A DNA stretch of 64,000 nucleotides from Streptomyces sp. NRRL WC-3742 (GTDB lineage: Bacteria > Actinomycetota > Actinomycetes > Streptomycetales > Streptomycetaceae). The translations under genes and the position numbers were made by a program. Shown here piece by piece: positions 10,179 through 19,408 of this stretch. How positions within the stretch are numbered: position 1 is the stretch's first letter; every line of letters starts with the position of its first letter. The notes beneath the pieces were generated by a model. That model did not search any database. It was given only the letters and a program-made list of their open reading frames with translations, and was not told the origin of the DNA. The stretch is from the NCBI RefSeq assembly GCF_000720635.1, contig NZ_JOCF01000016.1, positions 38,591 through 102,590 on the forward strand, given 5' to 3'.

Positions 10179-10381
10179 CGCCCGACCCGAGCAGTTCGCG
10201 AACCGCCCGACGCTGCGTCACGCGTCGTTCACGCGCCGGTCGCTGGTCTTCGGATGAATGAGGCCGCCCGCAGTTGTACAGCCAACTGTGCGGCACTCCC
10301 TCTCAGTCTCCGTGACCAGCCGCGCGCGGCCCCGGCACCGTCCCCCGGCGGACCGGGCGCCCGGCGGCGGACAGGACAACC

Positions 10382-11815
10382 GTGGCCGCAGGCAGCGCCC
10401 TGACCCTCACCTCCTCCGCGAGCCCCCTCGAAGGCGACCGGCTCACCTTCCACTGGACGACCGACGCCCCCGACGCCAAGAACTGGGTCGGGATCTACGA
10501 CGGCAGCCGCAAGCCCGGAACCGGCTCCTCGCTGCTGTGGAAGTACACCGCCGCCGCCTCCGGCGACGTCCAACTGGACACCTCCGCCCTGACCGGCGGC
10601 CCGTACACCGCGTACCTGCTGGCCAAGGACGGCTACGAGGTCCTCGCCCGGAGCGCCCCGTTCAGCTTCCGGCCCAAGCCCGCCGTCGTGCCCCCGCACG
10701 CCGCCGTCGACGCCCTCACCACCGCGCCCGTCGCCCCCGGCAGCAAGGTGAGCGTCAAGCTCGGGGGCCTGTGGGCCCGCCCGGCCGGCAACCCCGCCGG
10801 CAGCGCCTCCTACCGCAAGGTCAGCGGCCCCGCCTGGGCCTCCGTCGGCGCCGATGGCACCGTCACCGGCACCGCCCCCGCCGCCACCGGCGACCCCGAG
10901 CCGATCGTCGTCGGCGTCAAGGACTCCGCGGGCGCCGTCGACACCGTCACCCTGCTCGTCCCGGTCGCCGACGCCGCGGCCCGCCCCCGTCTCAAGGCCG
11001 CGAGCTGGAACCTCCACGACGCCGGCGCCGCCCACACCGACGCGCTGGAGAAGCAGCTGCGGGTGGTGCTCAGTCAGGGCCTGGACGTGCTCGCCCTCCA
11101 GGAGACGGCCGGCGAGCGGGCCAAGGCCCTCGCCGACGCCCTCGGCTGGTACGCCCACCAGAGCCCCGGCAGCGTCGGCATCCTCAGCCGACACCCGCTC
11201 ACCGACCTGCGCGCGGCCACCGCCGACCTGCCCGCCGTCGCCGCCACCGTGAACCTGCCCGGCGGCCGCACCGTCCGCTTCTGGGCCGCGCACCTGGACG
11301 AGACCGGCTACGGCCCGTACGCCGTCCAGGACGGCCAGGGCGCCGCCCAGGTTGAGGCCGCCGAGAAGGCTTCGCTGCGCGCCAGGCAGGCCACCGCCCT
11401 GGCCGCCGCCCTCCGCGAGGACCTCGGCCGCACGCTGACGGTGGTGCTCGGCGGCGCGCTCTCCTCGCCCTCCCACCAGGACTGGACGGCCGCCACCGCC
11501 GCCGCCCACCAGGGCGTCGGGCCGATCGCCTGGCCCGTCAGCAAGGCGGTCCAGGGCGCCGGGCTCACCGACGCCTTCCGCGAGGAGAACCCCGACCCGG
11601 CCAAGGCGCCCGGCGCCACCTGGTCGCCCACCCGCAGGCGGCGCGGCGAGAAGCCCGAGCCGCAGGACCGCATCGACTACGTCTGGTACGCGGGCGCCCT
11701 CAAGCTCGTCGAGGCCCACACCCTGGTCACCGGCTGGCCGCAGGCCGAGCCCAACGCCGCCGCAAACGAGTGGCCCTCCGACACCGCCGCCGCCGTCGCC
11801 ACCTTCCAGCTCTGA
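10382..11815 (+). CDS. Endonuclease/exonuclease/phosphatase-fold protein, active site eroded
   Basis: 477 aa in three parts. Residues 1-100 are a SKICH-like beta domain (NWVGIYDGSRKPG, LLWKYT) seen in front of secreted phosphoesterases; 100-200 look Ig-like; 203-477 are an EEP domain. EEP landmarks Asn210 (SWNL), Glu241 (LALQET) and His304 (WAAHLDE) are present, but the GDFN motif reads GGALSS (357-362) and the final SDH reads SDT (Thr468), so hydrolysis is doubtful. The GTG start gives no signal peptide, which is odd for this family; an upstream start in this frame does not supply one. It lies 14 bases before the phospholipase gene and is probably cotranscribed. Confidence 0.72.
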   Translation: MAAGSALTLTSSASPLEGDRLTFHWTTDAPDAKNWVGIYDGSRKPGTGSSLLWKYTAAASGDVQLDTSALTGGPYTAYLLAKDGYEVLARSAPFSFRPKPAVVPPHAAVDALTTAPVAPGSKVSVKLGGLWARPAGNPAGSASYRKVSGPAWASVGADGTVTGTAPAATGDPEPIVVGVKDSAGAVDTVTLLVPVADAAARPRLKAASWNLHDAGAAHTDALEKQLRVVLSQGLDVLALQETAGERAKALADALGWYAHQSPGSVGILSRHPLTDLRAATADLPAVAATVNLPGGRTVRFWAAHLDETGYGPYAVQDGQGAAQVEAAEKASLRARQATALAAALREDLGRTLTVVLGGALSSPSHQDWTAATAAAHQGVGPIAWPVSKAVQGAGLTDAFREENPDPAKAPGATWSPTRRRRGEKPEPQDRIDYVWYAGALKLVEAHTLVTGWPQAEPNAAANEWPSDTAAAVATFQL

Positions 11816-11829
11816 AAGGCCGGTCCGAG

Positions 11830-13818
11830 ATGCCCGAGCTCTCCCGCCGCACCTTCGTCGGCGCCACCGCGGCCGCCGGCGCCACCGCCCTGACGGGCCT
11901 CGCCGCCGCCACCCCCGCCGCGGCCGCCCGCCCCGAGGCCGAGGCCACCGGCACCATCAAGGACGTCAGGCACGTCGTCGTCCTCATGCAGGAGAACCGC
12001 TCCTTCGACCACTACCTCGGCAGCCTCTCCGGCGTACGCGGCTTCGGCGACAAGCAGGCCCTGCGCTTCCCCGACGGCTCCGACGTCTTCCGCCAGCCCG
12101 ACACCCGCCGCAGCGACGGCGGGGCGATGCTGCCGTACCGGATGGACACCGCCAAGTACAACGCCCAGAACGCCGGTGGCCTCGCCCACGACTGGGCGAC
12201 CGGCCACCAGGCCATCAACAACGGCGCGATGAACAAGTGGATCGCCGCCAAGGGCGAGCGCACCATGGGCTACTTCACCCGCGACGACATCCCCTACCAG
12301 TACGCCCTCGCCGACGCGTTCACCGTCTGCGACGCCTACTTCACCTCCCTCGCCGGCCCCACCGACCCCAACCGGCTCTACCTGTGGACCGGCACCGCCG
12401 GCCCCGGCCGCGACGGCACCACCGGCCCCTGGATCGACAACACCCCCGTCACCGACAACCCCGTCGCCGACTGGACCACCTACGCCGAACGCCTGGAGAA
12501 GGCCGGCGTCACCTGGCGCGTCTACCACAACCCCAGCAAGGACGACCGCACCGGGGACTACGACGACAACGCGCTCTCCTACTTCAAGCAGTTCCACAAC
12601 TTCCCGCACGACGACCCGCGTTACGTCAACGCGATGACCAAGTTCGACCCCACCGACTTCGACCGCCACTGCAAGGACGGCACCCTGCCGACCATCTCCT
12701 GGCTGGTCGCCCCCTACCTCTTCTCCGAGCACCCCGCCGCCGGCCCCGCCTACGGCGCCCACTGGGTCAACCAGGCGCTGCAGTCGCTGATGTCCAACCC
12801 CGCGGTGTGGGAGCACACCGTCTTCCTCGTCATGTACGACGAGAACGACGGCTACTTCGACCACATGGTCCCGCCCACCCCCGAGGAGGGCACCCCCGAG
12901 GAGTTCGCCCAGGGCCGCGCCATCGGCCTGGGCAACCGGGTGCCGCTGTGGGTCGCCTCGCCCTGGTCGCGCGGCGGTTGGGTCTCCTCCCAGGTCTTCG
13001 ACCACACCTCCGTGCTGCGCTTCATGGAGCTGGTCACCGGCGTCGCCGAGCCCAACATCTCCGCCTGGCGCCGCGCCGTCTGCGGCGACCTGACCAGCTG
13101 CTTCGACTTCGCCGCCCCCGACTTCTCGATTCCCGAGCTCCCCGACACCAACGCCCTGATGGCCAAGGCCGACGCGGGCACCAAGCTCCCCGGCGTCGCC
13201 CTGCCGGCCGTCGGCGCCCAGTCGATGCCCGTCCAGGAGCGCGGCGAGCGCCCGCACCGGCCGCTGCCCTACCAGCCGTGGGCCGACGTCGAGGTGGACC
13301 GGGTCGGCGGCAAGGTCACCTGCACCATGACCAACGACGGCTCGGTGGCCTTCCCGTACACCGTCTACCCCAACATCCTGCTGCCCTTCGCCGGCACCCC
13401 GTACACCGTCGCCCCCGGCGCCAAGGCCCAGCACGTCTGGGACGCCGCCGCCACCGACGGCCGCTACGACTTCACCGTCCACGGCCCGGACGGCTTCGTG
13501 CGCCGCTTCGCCGGCACCGTCGTACGCGACGGCAAGGACGGGCAGAACGGGCAGAACGACATCGGTGTGCCGATCGTGACCGCCGACCTGCACGGGGACC
13601 TCAAGCTCACCCTCCAGGTCGCCAACGACGGCCTCACCGAGGTCTCCTTCACCGCCGCGCCCAACGACTTCGCGGGCAGCGCGAGGACGGTGCGCGTCAA
13701 GCCCGGCAAGCAGGTCAACCTGACCTGGCCGCTGGACAGGCAGGGCCGCTACGACGTCACCGTCACCGCCCACACCGGGCTGCGCTTCGCCCAGCGCTAC
13801 GCGGGCTGGGTGCACTGA
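11830..13818 (+). CDS. Tat-secreted phosphocholine-type phospholipase C
   Basis: 662-aa secreted phosphoesterase of the acid phosphatase/phospholipase C superfamily that cleaves phosphatidylcholine or sphingomyelin head groups outside the cell. The Tat signal is MPELSRRTFVGA followed by an Ala-rich stretch; the catalytic domain begins with VVVLMQENRSFDHYLG (about 48-63), has YDENDGYFDHMVPP near 337-350, and two C-terminal DUF756 beta domains follow (about 480-662). The start is the ATG at 11830 with GAAAGG upstream. It forms a two-gene unit with the EEP-fold protein before it. Confidence 0.9.
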   Translation: MPELSRRTFVGATAAAGATALTGLAAATPAAAARPEAEATGTIKDVRHVVVLMQENRSFDHYLGSLSGVRGFGDKQALRFPDGSDVFRQPDTRRSDGGAMLPYRMDTAKYNAQNAGGLAHDWATGHQAINNGAMNKWIAAKGERTMGYFTRDDIPYQYALADAFTVCDAYFTSLAGPTDPNRLYLWTGTAGPGRDGTTGPWIDNTPVTDNPVADWTTYAERLEKAGVTWRVYHNPSKDDRTGDYDDNALSYFKQFHNFPHDDPRYVNAMTKFDPTDFDRHCKDGTLPTISWLVAPYLFSEHPAAGPAYGAHWVNQALQSLMSNPAVWEHTVFLVMYDENDGYFDHMVPPTPEEGTPEEFAQGRAIGLGNRVPLWVASPWSRGGWVSSQVFDHTSVLRFMELVTGVAEPNISAWRRAVCGDLTSCFDFAAPDFSIPELPDTNALMAKADAGTKLPGVALPAVGAQSMPVQERGERPHRPLPYQPWADVEVDRVGGKVTCTMTNDGSVAFPYTVYPNILLPFAGTPYTVAPGAKAQHVWDAAATDGRYDFTVHGPDGFVRRFAGTVVRDGKDGQNGQNDIGVPIVTADLHGDLKLTLQVANDGLTEVSFTAAPNDFAGSARTVRVKPGKQVNLTWPLDRQGRYDVTVTAHTGLRFAQRYAGWVH

Positions 13819-13851
13819 TGCACCACCGTCCGGTGTGATGGTCCGTCAATT

Positions 13852-13883
13852 GGCCGGGGGCGCCGATCCGGTGACCCCCGGCC
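13852..13883 (+). terminator. Hairpin terminator after phospholipase gene
   Basis: GGCCGGGGG and CCCCCGGCC form a perfect 9-bp stem around a 14-base loop, 33 bases after the stop. Confidence 0.55.
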
Positions 13884-13927
13884 GTGGCGGGGCCGCGTTG
13901 TCGTAGCCCGGCGCTACGGTCGGGCCC

Positions 13928-14401
13928 ATGCAGAAAATCACCACGTGTCTCTGGTACGACGGCCGGGCCGAAGAGGCCGCCACCTTCTACACCTCGCTGA
14001 TCCCGAACTCGCGGATCACCGGGATCTCCCGCTACCCCGACGCCGGCGCGGGCGAGCCGGGCACGGTCATGACCGTCTCCTTCGAGCTCGACGGCCGCCC
14101 CTACGTCGGCCTCAACGGCGGCCCCGTGTTCCAGTTCACCGAGGCCGTCTCGCTCCAGGTCGAGTGCGACGACCAGGCGGAGGTCGACCGCCTCTGGGCC
14201 GCGCTCACCGCCGACGGCGGCGAGGAGAGCCAGTGCGGCTGGCTCAAGGACCGCTTCGGCCTCTCCTGGCAGATCACCCCGCGCATCCTGCTCGACCTCG
14301 TGAGCGGCGAGGACCGGGACAAGGCCGCCCGCGTCATGGGCGCGATGATGAAGATGCGCAAGATCGAGATCCAGCCGCTGCTCGACGCGGCCGCGGGCTG
14401 A
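13928..14401 (+). CDS. VOC/PhnB-like protein (3-dmu-9_3-mt domain)
   Basis: 157-aa small cytoplasmic protein of the vicinal-oxygen-chelate superfamily (3-demethylubiquinone methyltransferase-like group). It starts MQKITTCLWYDGRAEEAATF and ends with the family's FGLSWQITPRIL and MKMRKIEIQPL segments. The biochemical role of this group is unsettled. The next frame, an SRPBCC remnant, begins five bases after its stop; VOC and SRPBCC genes are often neighbours. Confidence 0.85.
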   Translation: MQKITTCLWYDGRAEEAATFYTSLIPNSRITGISRYPDAGAGEPGTVMTVSFELDGRPYVGLNGGPVFQFTEAVSLQVECDDQAEVDRLWAALTADGGEESQCGWLKDRFGLSWQITPRILLDLVSGEDRDKAARVMGAMMKMRKIEIQPLLDAAAG

Positions 14402-14405
14402 TCCG

Positions 14406-14597
14406 GTGACGGCCCCCGACTTCCGCATCACCGTCTACCTGCGGGCCACCCCCGAGCGCGTCTGGCACGCCCTGACCAACGCGGACGAGGCGGAGCGGGC
14501 GGACGTCGAACACGGCTGGTCGGCGGTACTGTCCAACCTCAAGACCTACCTGGAGACCGGCCACCCGCTGCCGCAGCAGCCCTGGCTGATGCCCTGA
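14406..14597 (+). pseudogene. SRPBCC/AHSA1 gene with its middle deleted
   Basis: 63 codons that join the first strand and helix of an AHSA1-type SRPBCC protein (VYLRATPERVWHALTNAD) directly to its last helix (HGWSAVLSNLKTYLETGHP). Intact members are about 140-160 aa, so roughly 80-100 residues forming the ligand cavity are gone, here in frame. The GTG start at 14406 sits five bases after the VOC gene. It could still make a small peptide, but not a working lipid- or ligand-binding fold. Confidence 0.8.
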
Positions 14598-14648
14598 CGA
14601 TCCTGCGCGGATTCCTGCCCGGATTCCTGTGCGGACTCCTGTGCGGAT
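14598..14648 (-). repeat. Post-stop tandem 12-bp repeats
   Basis: Directly after the TGA of the FUSC gene (minus strand) come ATCCGCACAGGA, GTCCGCACAGGA, ATCCGGGCAGGA and ATCCGCGCAGGA: four 12-bp units running up to the end of the convergent SRPBCC remnant. Confidence 0.85.
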
Positions 14649-15920
14649 TCAGCGCCCGGCGTTCGCCGCCGGGCGCTTCCCGCGCCCGCCACGCCTCCCG
14701 CTTTCGCCCCGGAGCCGTTCCCTCAGCCGAGCGAAGCGGGTGAACCGCTCCCGGCTCTCCACCGACGCCCGGTCCAGCTCCTCCATCAGCCGCCTGCTGC
14801 GGTGGTCGAGGTCCAGCTCGTCCAGGATCCGGTCCACCTCGGCCAGTATCGAGCCGTGCAGCTGCCAGGCTTCCGGGCGCTCCTGGACCTCCCGCAGCAG
14901 CAGCTGGGCGACGTTCTCCCGACAGCTCCAGGCCGCCGCCAGTTCCGCGGCCAGCCGCTCCTCGGCCTCCGCCGCGTTCCGGCTGACCTGAGTGGTGACC
15001 AGTACGGCGAAGCTGACCATCGCCCCGCCCACGTGTGCGAACAGCTCCTCCAGGCCCACCGCGACCTCCGGCGGGAACAGGCGCTCGCCGGGCCGGCGCC
15101 GTTTGGCCAGGTCGGTCAGCGACCGGGCCAGGACCCGGATCACCACCACGCAGATCTCCAGGGTGTCCAGCCCGGTGCGCAGCACCAGCCGGGACAGCAG
15201 CCCCTCGCTGATCCGGGGGTTGAACCGCAGGCTGTCCTCGGCCTGGCGCATGGCCGCGTCCACCTCGGTGATGGCCTGGTCGAGCCTGCGCGCCTCGTGC
15301 AGCCGCTCGGCGGCAAGGGACACCGGGACGGGCCCGGCCAGTTCCTCGGCGAGGTCGAGCAGCAGCTGGCGGGCCCGCCGGGCCAGGCCCTCGACGGCCT
15401 CCCCGGCGGTGTCCACCCACACGGGCGGGGCGAAGAGCAGGTTGAACGCCAGGCCGACGGTGGCGCCGATCAGTGTCTCCAGCACCCGGTCCCATGCCTG
15501 GGAGGCGAGCTTGGTGACGCCCAGGATCAGCATCGCGCTGATCGCGACCTCCTGGACGAACTCCTCGACCCGGACGAACCGGCCGATCACCAGTGAGGCC
15601 AGGATGATCAGCCCGAGGCTCCACCAGGACAGCCCCACCACGGCGCTGAAGCCGATCGCGATCAGCACCCCGACCACCACCGAGTTGACCCGGCGGATGC
15701 TGGTCTTGAGCGTCGAGTAGACGGTGACCTGGACCACCAGCAGTGCGGTCAGGGGCGCCGTCAGCGGTGCGGGCTCACTGCTGAGCCAGGTCGCCACGGC
15801 GTAGGCGAGGGTGGCGGCCACCGTCGCTCGTACGGTCTGGACGACGAACGGCTCGCGGGCGCCCCGGCGGAGCAGGGCCGAAACGGGCTCGGGAACGAGT
15901 GACTCCGGGACGAGGGCCAT
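14649..15920 (-). CDS. FUSC/aromatic acid exporter-family membrane protein
   Basis: 423-aa membrane protein of the fusaric-acid-resistance/aromatic acid exporter superfamily. About six hydrophobic segments fill residues 25-165 (LAYAVATWL, LTALLVVQVTVYSTL, VVVGVLIAIGFSAVVG, SLGLIILASLVIG, ISAMLILGV, IGATVGLAFNLLFAPP) and are followed by a long charged helical cytoplasmic domain to the C-terminus. It lies about 100 bases after the mannosyltransferase gene on the same strand. The substrate is unknown. Confidence 0.85.
   Translation of the reverse strand: MALVPESLVPEPVSALLRRGAREPFVVQTVRATVAATLAYAVATWLSSEPAPLTAPLTALLVVQVTVYSTLKTSIRRVNSVVVGVLIAIGFSAVVGLSWWSLGLIILASLVIGRFVRVEEFVQEVAISAMLILGVTKLASQAWDRVLETLIGATVGLAFNLLFAPPVWVDTAGEAVEGLARRARQLLLDLAEELAGPVPVSLAAERLHEARRLDQAITEVDAAMRQAEDSLRFNPRISEGLLSRLVLRTGLDTLEICVVVIRVLARSLTDLAKRRRPGERLFPPEVAVGLEELFAHVGGAMVSFAVLVTTQVSRNAAEAEERLAAELAAAWSCRENVAQLLLREVQERPEAWQLHGSILAEVDRILDELDLDHRSRRLMEELDRASVESRERFTRFARLRERLRGESGRRGGRGKRPAANAGR
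14652..14676 (-). terminator. Hairpin at the 3-prime end of the FUSC gene
   Basis: GCGCCCGGC and GCCGGGCGC pair perfectly (9 bp, 7-base loop) over the last codons of the FUSC gene; possible terminator for either convergent transcript. Confidence 0.35.
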
Positions 15921-16016
15921 GAGGCCCTTCTTTCCCCGTGGCCGTCGTTCACACCGCCGGTCGGCCCGACCCTGACCCGGACGCGGGACCTCCGCGCGGC
16001 CGGGTGGGGGCGGTCG

Positions 16017-16766
16017 TCAGCTCCGGTCGTCCCGGTCGTCGCGGTCGAAGCGCAGCTTCCACGGCGCGAGCGCCGACTCGACCTGCACCCCGAGGCTCAT
16101 CTTCGACATCCCCTCGATCCGCTCCTCGAAGCGGATCGGCACCTCGCGGATGGTCAGCCCCCGCTTGATCACGCGGTAGTTCATCTCCACCTGGAACGAG
16201 TAGCCGTTGCTGCGCACCGACGGCAGGTCGATCGCCCGCAGGGTGCTCGCCCGCCACGCCTTGAAACCGGCGGTGGCGTCCCTGACGCCCAGCCCCAGGA
16301 TGGCGTTCACGTAGAAGTTGGCCCAGGCGGAGAGCGCCTTGCGGTGCCAGGGCCACTCCGAGGCCGTCGAGCCGCCCGGCACGTAGCGCGAGCCGATCAC
16401 CACGGCGGTTTCCCCGTCCTGGAGGGTGCGGAGCATCTCGGGTATCGCCGAGGCCGGGTGCGAGAGGTCGGCGTCCATCTGGATGACGATGTCCGCGCCC
16501 TCGTCCAGCGCCCTGGCCATGCCGGCGAGGTACGCGCGGCCCAGGCCGTCCTTGACGGTGCGGTGCAGCACGCCGACCGTGCCGCCGGAATCGGCGGCCA
16601 GCTTCTCGGCGACCTCACCGGTGCCGTCCGGCGAACCGTCGTCGACCACCAGCAGGTGCAGGTTGGGCACCGCGAGGTCCGTGAGCATCCCCGCCAGGAC
16701 CGGAAGGTTCTCCCGCTCGTTGTACGTGGGGACGACGACAACGACCTTGGGGGAGCCCTCGACCAT
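16017..16766 (-). CDS. ppm1: Polyprenol monophosphomannose synthase (GT2)
   Basis: 249-aa GT2 glycosyltransferase that transfers mannose from GDP-mannose to polyprenyl phosphate, the donor for protein O-mannosylation and mannolipids. VVVVPTYNERENLP (about 8-21), the metal-binding IQMDADLSHP (about 96-105) and the dolichol-phosphate mannose synthase pattern GSRYVPGGS, RDATAGFKAWR and NGYSFQVEMNYR are all present. The start is the ATG in MVEGSPKVVVV; a frame running far upstream has no support. The C-terminus ends in an odd run RFDRDDRDDRS. In streptomycetes this enzyme works with a protein mannosyltransferase located elsewhere. Confidence 0.9.
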   Translation of the reverse strand: MVEGSPKVVVVVPTYNERENLPVLAGMLTDLAVPNLHLLVVDDGSPDGTGEVAEKLAADSGGTVGVLHRTVKDGLGRAYLAGMARALDEGADIVIQMDADLSHPASAIPEMLRTLQDGETAVVIGSRYVPGGSTASEWPWHRKALSAWANFYVNAILGLGVRDATAGFKAWRASTLRAIDLPSVRSNGYSFQVEMNYRVIKRGLTIREVPIRFEERIEGMSKMSLGVQVESALAPWKLRFDRDDRDDRS

Positions 16767-17064
16767 GTTCTGTTTCCCTTGCACCTTCTCAGGCCGCCGC
16801 CGCCCGGCCGGATGGCCCGGCCACCCGCGACGACCTGCTCCGCAGTAGACCGTGTGAGTGTATCCGTGCGCGTCACCCCCTCCTACCACGGGTGCCCGCC
16901 CGGCACCGCCCGTCCTGCCTCCGGAACCCGTTCGACTGCGATGCGTCCTTGTGGCATGCTGCCCCGACCTTGATCGGCTTTGCACGTTCTTGAACGAACG
17001 TGAGTGCCGTCGCAGCACCGCCCCGCCGAACGACCGCCCCCACCCCCGGAGGAACCGCCCCGCC

Positions 17065-17820
17065 ATGCGCCGCACCGCCGTCCCCGTCTCCGCGTTCCTC
17101 CTCTCGCTCGCCGTGCTCACCGGCTGCACCTCCTCCGACTCCGGCCGGACCTCCGCCGCCGGGGCCGCGTCCGAGGCGGGTGGCGCGCCGGTCGACGCCG
17201 CCGGTGCCTTCGACCCGGAGGTCGCCCTGGCCCAGCGCACCCGGGAGCCGTACTCCGCCACCGTCCACCTGACCGTCGAGGAGAGCAACGGGGCCGACCG
17301 GATCACGGACACCGTCGACGGCCGGCTGAACTTCAACACCAGGACGGCCGGCAGCGAGACCGTGCGCAAGACGGAGGGCGTCGTCCCAGGGATGTCGTGG
17401 CAGGAGGAGAAGACCGTCGACGGGGTCTCCTACGAGAGGCCCGGCGGCGAGGGTGCCTGGCGCCGGGTCGAAGGGGACGGCGTCTCGGGGGCCGCCGGGC
17501 AGGCTTCCGCGTACGCCAAGGCGATCCTCGGCACCGGCCCCGCCGCCCGCCGCGGCATGGAGAAGGTCGGGGGCGTCGAGGTGTACCACGTGGCCGCCAG
17601 GCTCACGGCGGAGCAGGTGCGCCGCGTGGACGGGGGGAACGGCGCCCGGATGGCGATCGAGGGCGCCACGGAGGCCGACTGTCACCTGTGGCTCGACCGG
17701 CTCGGCCGGGTGGTCCAGGGGGAGCAGACGGTGGTGCTGGGCAACCGGACCGAGGTGACCAAGTACCGCTACATGGGCTTCGGCCCGGCGGAGACCTTCA
17801 CCGCGCCGCCGGTGGCCTGA
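17065..17820 (+). CDS. Secreted lipoprotein, LppX/LprG-like size, unknown function
   Basis: 251-aa lipoprotein: signal MRRTAVPVSAFLLSLAVLTG with lipobox LTGC near residue 21. The mature part is rich in beta-strand repeats of the kind found in actinobacterial outer-face lipoproteins that carry lipids (TVHLTVEESNG, DRITDTVDGRLNF, GVEVYHVAARLT). CGGAGGA precedes the ATG. I do not recognise a named family with certainty. Convergent with the dimethylformamidase-like gene. Confidence 0.75.
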   Translation: MRRTAVPVSAFLLSLAVLTGCTSSDSGRTSAAGAASEAGGAPVDAAGAFDPEVALAQRTREPYSATVHLTVEESNGADRITDTVDGRLNFNTRTAGSETVRKTEGVVPGMSWQEEKTVDGVSYERPGGEGAWRRVEGDGVSGAAGQASAYAKAILGTGPAARRGMEKVGGVEVYHVAARLTAEQVRRVDGGNGARMAIEGATEADCHLWLDRLGRVVQGEQTVVLGNRTEVTKYRYMGFGPAETFTAPPVA

Positions 17821-17827
17821 CGCCCGC

Positions 17828-19408
17828 TCAGGAGCCGTAGACGGCGGCGAGGTTGTCGACGGCCGGGTGGGTGCGGCCGGCCGGTCCGGCGGCGAAGGCG
17901 CGCAGCACCGTCTCGGTGACGGTGCGCACGAGGTCCCCGGCGTGGGAGTCGATGCCGTGGTCGGCCCTGCCGCCGCCCGGCCCGTGGGCGTCGAGGGCCT
18001 CGACCCAGCGCATCGTCCCGGTGGCGAAGACCCCGGCGCCGGAGGGCACGGTGTAGTAGGCGGTGTCGGCGTGGGAGCGGCGGCCCTCGCAGACGACGGG
18101 GGAGTGCGCGACCACCTCGATCGGGCGCGGGGTGGGGAAGGCGGTGTTCACCCGGTCGTACTCCACGCCGACCAGGTGCGGGAAGGACGCCCCGGCGGCC
18201 ACGCCCGTCCCCGCGAAGATCCAGTGGTCGGGGGAGGTGACCACGTACGGGGCGTCCACCGGGTAGCCGTCGTAGATGACCCCGAGCATCGCGCTCTCCG
18301 GGTCGGCGCCCGGGCCCGTGCGGAAGTCGGTGGTGGCGGGCGCGCCCGCCCGGTGGCCCGGGTCCTGCGCCCAGGCGTCCTTCCAGTAGACGACCGTGCG
18401 GTCCGGCCCCAGCTCGGTGGGCTCGAAGCGGACCCGGCGGAAGCAGCAGTTGGCGCCCAGGACCGCGAGGTTGGTCCCCGCGTCGCGGGCCGCGGTCACG
18501 GCGGCGCGCTGCTCGGGGGACCAGTACTCGTCGTGCCCGAGCGACAGGACGGCGGCGGCCCCGCGCAGCAGGCCCGGCTCGCGGGCCACGTCGATCCCGG
18601 TGGTGTAGGCCAGCGGCAGACCCAGTCGCTCGGCCAGCGCGACCAGCGGCGCCTCGTAGACCAGGAACAGCCCGGCGCCGTGGTCGTAGTCGTACGGCCG
18701 GTCGAAGACGACCCGCAGGGAGCGGGTGGCGAGGGTGCCGGAGGGGCCGTTGTAGAGGCTGTAACCGCCCCACTCGTTGTACGCCTGCCAGGTCGCCGGG
18801 GCGCTCATGACCACCACCTTGCCGGCCGTGGTGGCGGAGCGGACGGTGAGCGGCACGTAGGAGCGGCCGGAGCCGTCCTCGGCGTCCAGGCGCAGCAGGT
18901 AGGCGCCCTCGGGCCAGCCGCCGGTCTCCACGGCGAGGGTGCGCTGCCAGCCGGTGAGCACCGTGCGGGTGGCCGGGTCCACGTGCGGGGCGGCCTGCCG
19001 GGTGCCGGGGACGTGCTCGCGGCGCCAGACCAGGCGGGCCCGGGCGCCGCCGTACCAGCCCGTGCGGTAGGCGGAGACGGTGAAGGCGGGGGCGGAGGTG
19101 GAGACGTGCAGGCCGAAGGTCTCGCCGGGCAGCACGCTGACCCGGTCGGCGAAGCCCTCGACGGAGCCGGGCCTGCCGGGGTCGGTGATCTCCCAGCCGG
19201 GCGTGCCGGGCAGGGCGTTCTCTTGCGCCGTGCCGGGGTGCGCGGCGGCTGGGGTGGCCGCTCCGGCGGGGGCGGTACCGGAGGGTGCGGCGCTGGGGTG
19301 CGGCGCGAGGGCCGCGGCGGCGGCCCCGGGGTGGCGGGGGCCGCAGGAGGTGGTGGCGGCGGCCACCAGGGCCAGGCCCAGGACTCCCCGTCGGCTCGGC
19401 TCCGCCAC
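17828..19408 (-). CDS. N,N-dimethylformamidase beta-subunit-like lipoprotein
   Basis: About 526 aa. The N-terminus has a Tat-like RR (EPSRRGVLGLALVAAATTSCG) ending in a lipobox-type Cys, so it is probably an exported lipoprotein. The main domain resembles the large subunit of dimethylformamidase: ISVLPGETF-type beta domain, SAYRTGWYGG, the SAPATWQAYNEWGGYSLY block and GHDEYWSPEQRAAV. No catalytic assignment can be made. I chose the GTG in HVAEPSRRG because GGGAGG precedes it; the longer frame upstream runs through a low-complexity repeat. Amide hydrolysis is inferred from the family only. Confidence 0.78.
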   Translation of the reverse strand: MAEPSRRGVLGLALVAAATTSCGPRHPGAAAAALAPHPSAAPSGTAPAGAATPAAAHPGTAQENALPGTPGWEITDPGRPGSVEGFADRVSVLPGETFGLHVSTSAPAFTVSAYRTGWYGGARARLVWRREHVPGTRQAAPHVDPATRTVLTGWQRTLAVETGGWPEGAYLLRLDAEDGSGRSYVPLTVRSATTAGKVVVMSAPATWQAYNEWGGYSLYNGPSGTLATRSLRVVFDRPYDYDHGAGLFLVYEAPLVALAERLGLPLAYTTGIDVAREPGLLRGAAAVLSLGHDEYWSPEQRAAVTAARDAGTNLAVLGANCCFRRVRFEPTELGPDRTVVYWKDAWAQDPGHRAGAPATTDFRTGPGADPESAMLGVIYDGYPVDAPYVVTSPDHWIFAGTGVAAGASFPHLVGVEYDRVNTAFPTPRPIEVVAHSPVVCEGRRSHADTAYYTVPSGAGVFATGTMRWVEALDAHGPGGGRADHGIDSHAGDLVRTVTETVLRAFAAGPAGRTHPAVDNLAAVYGS

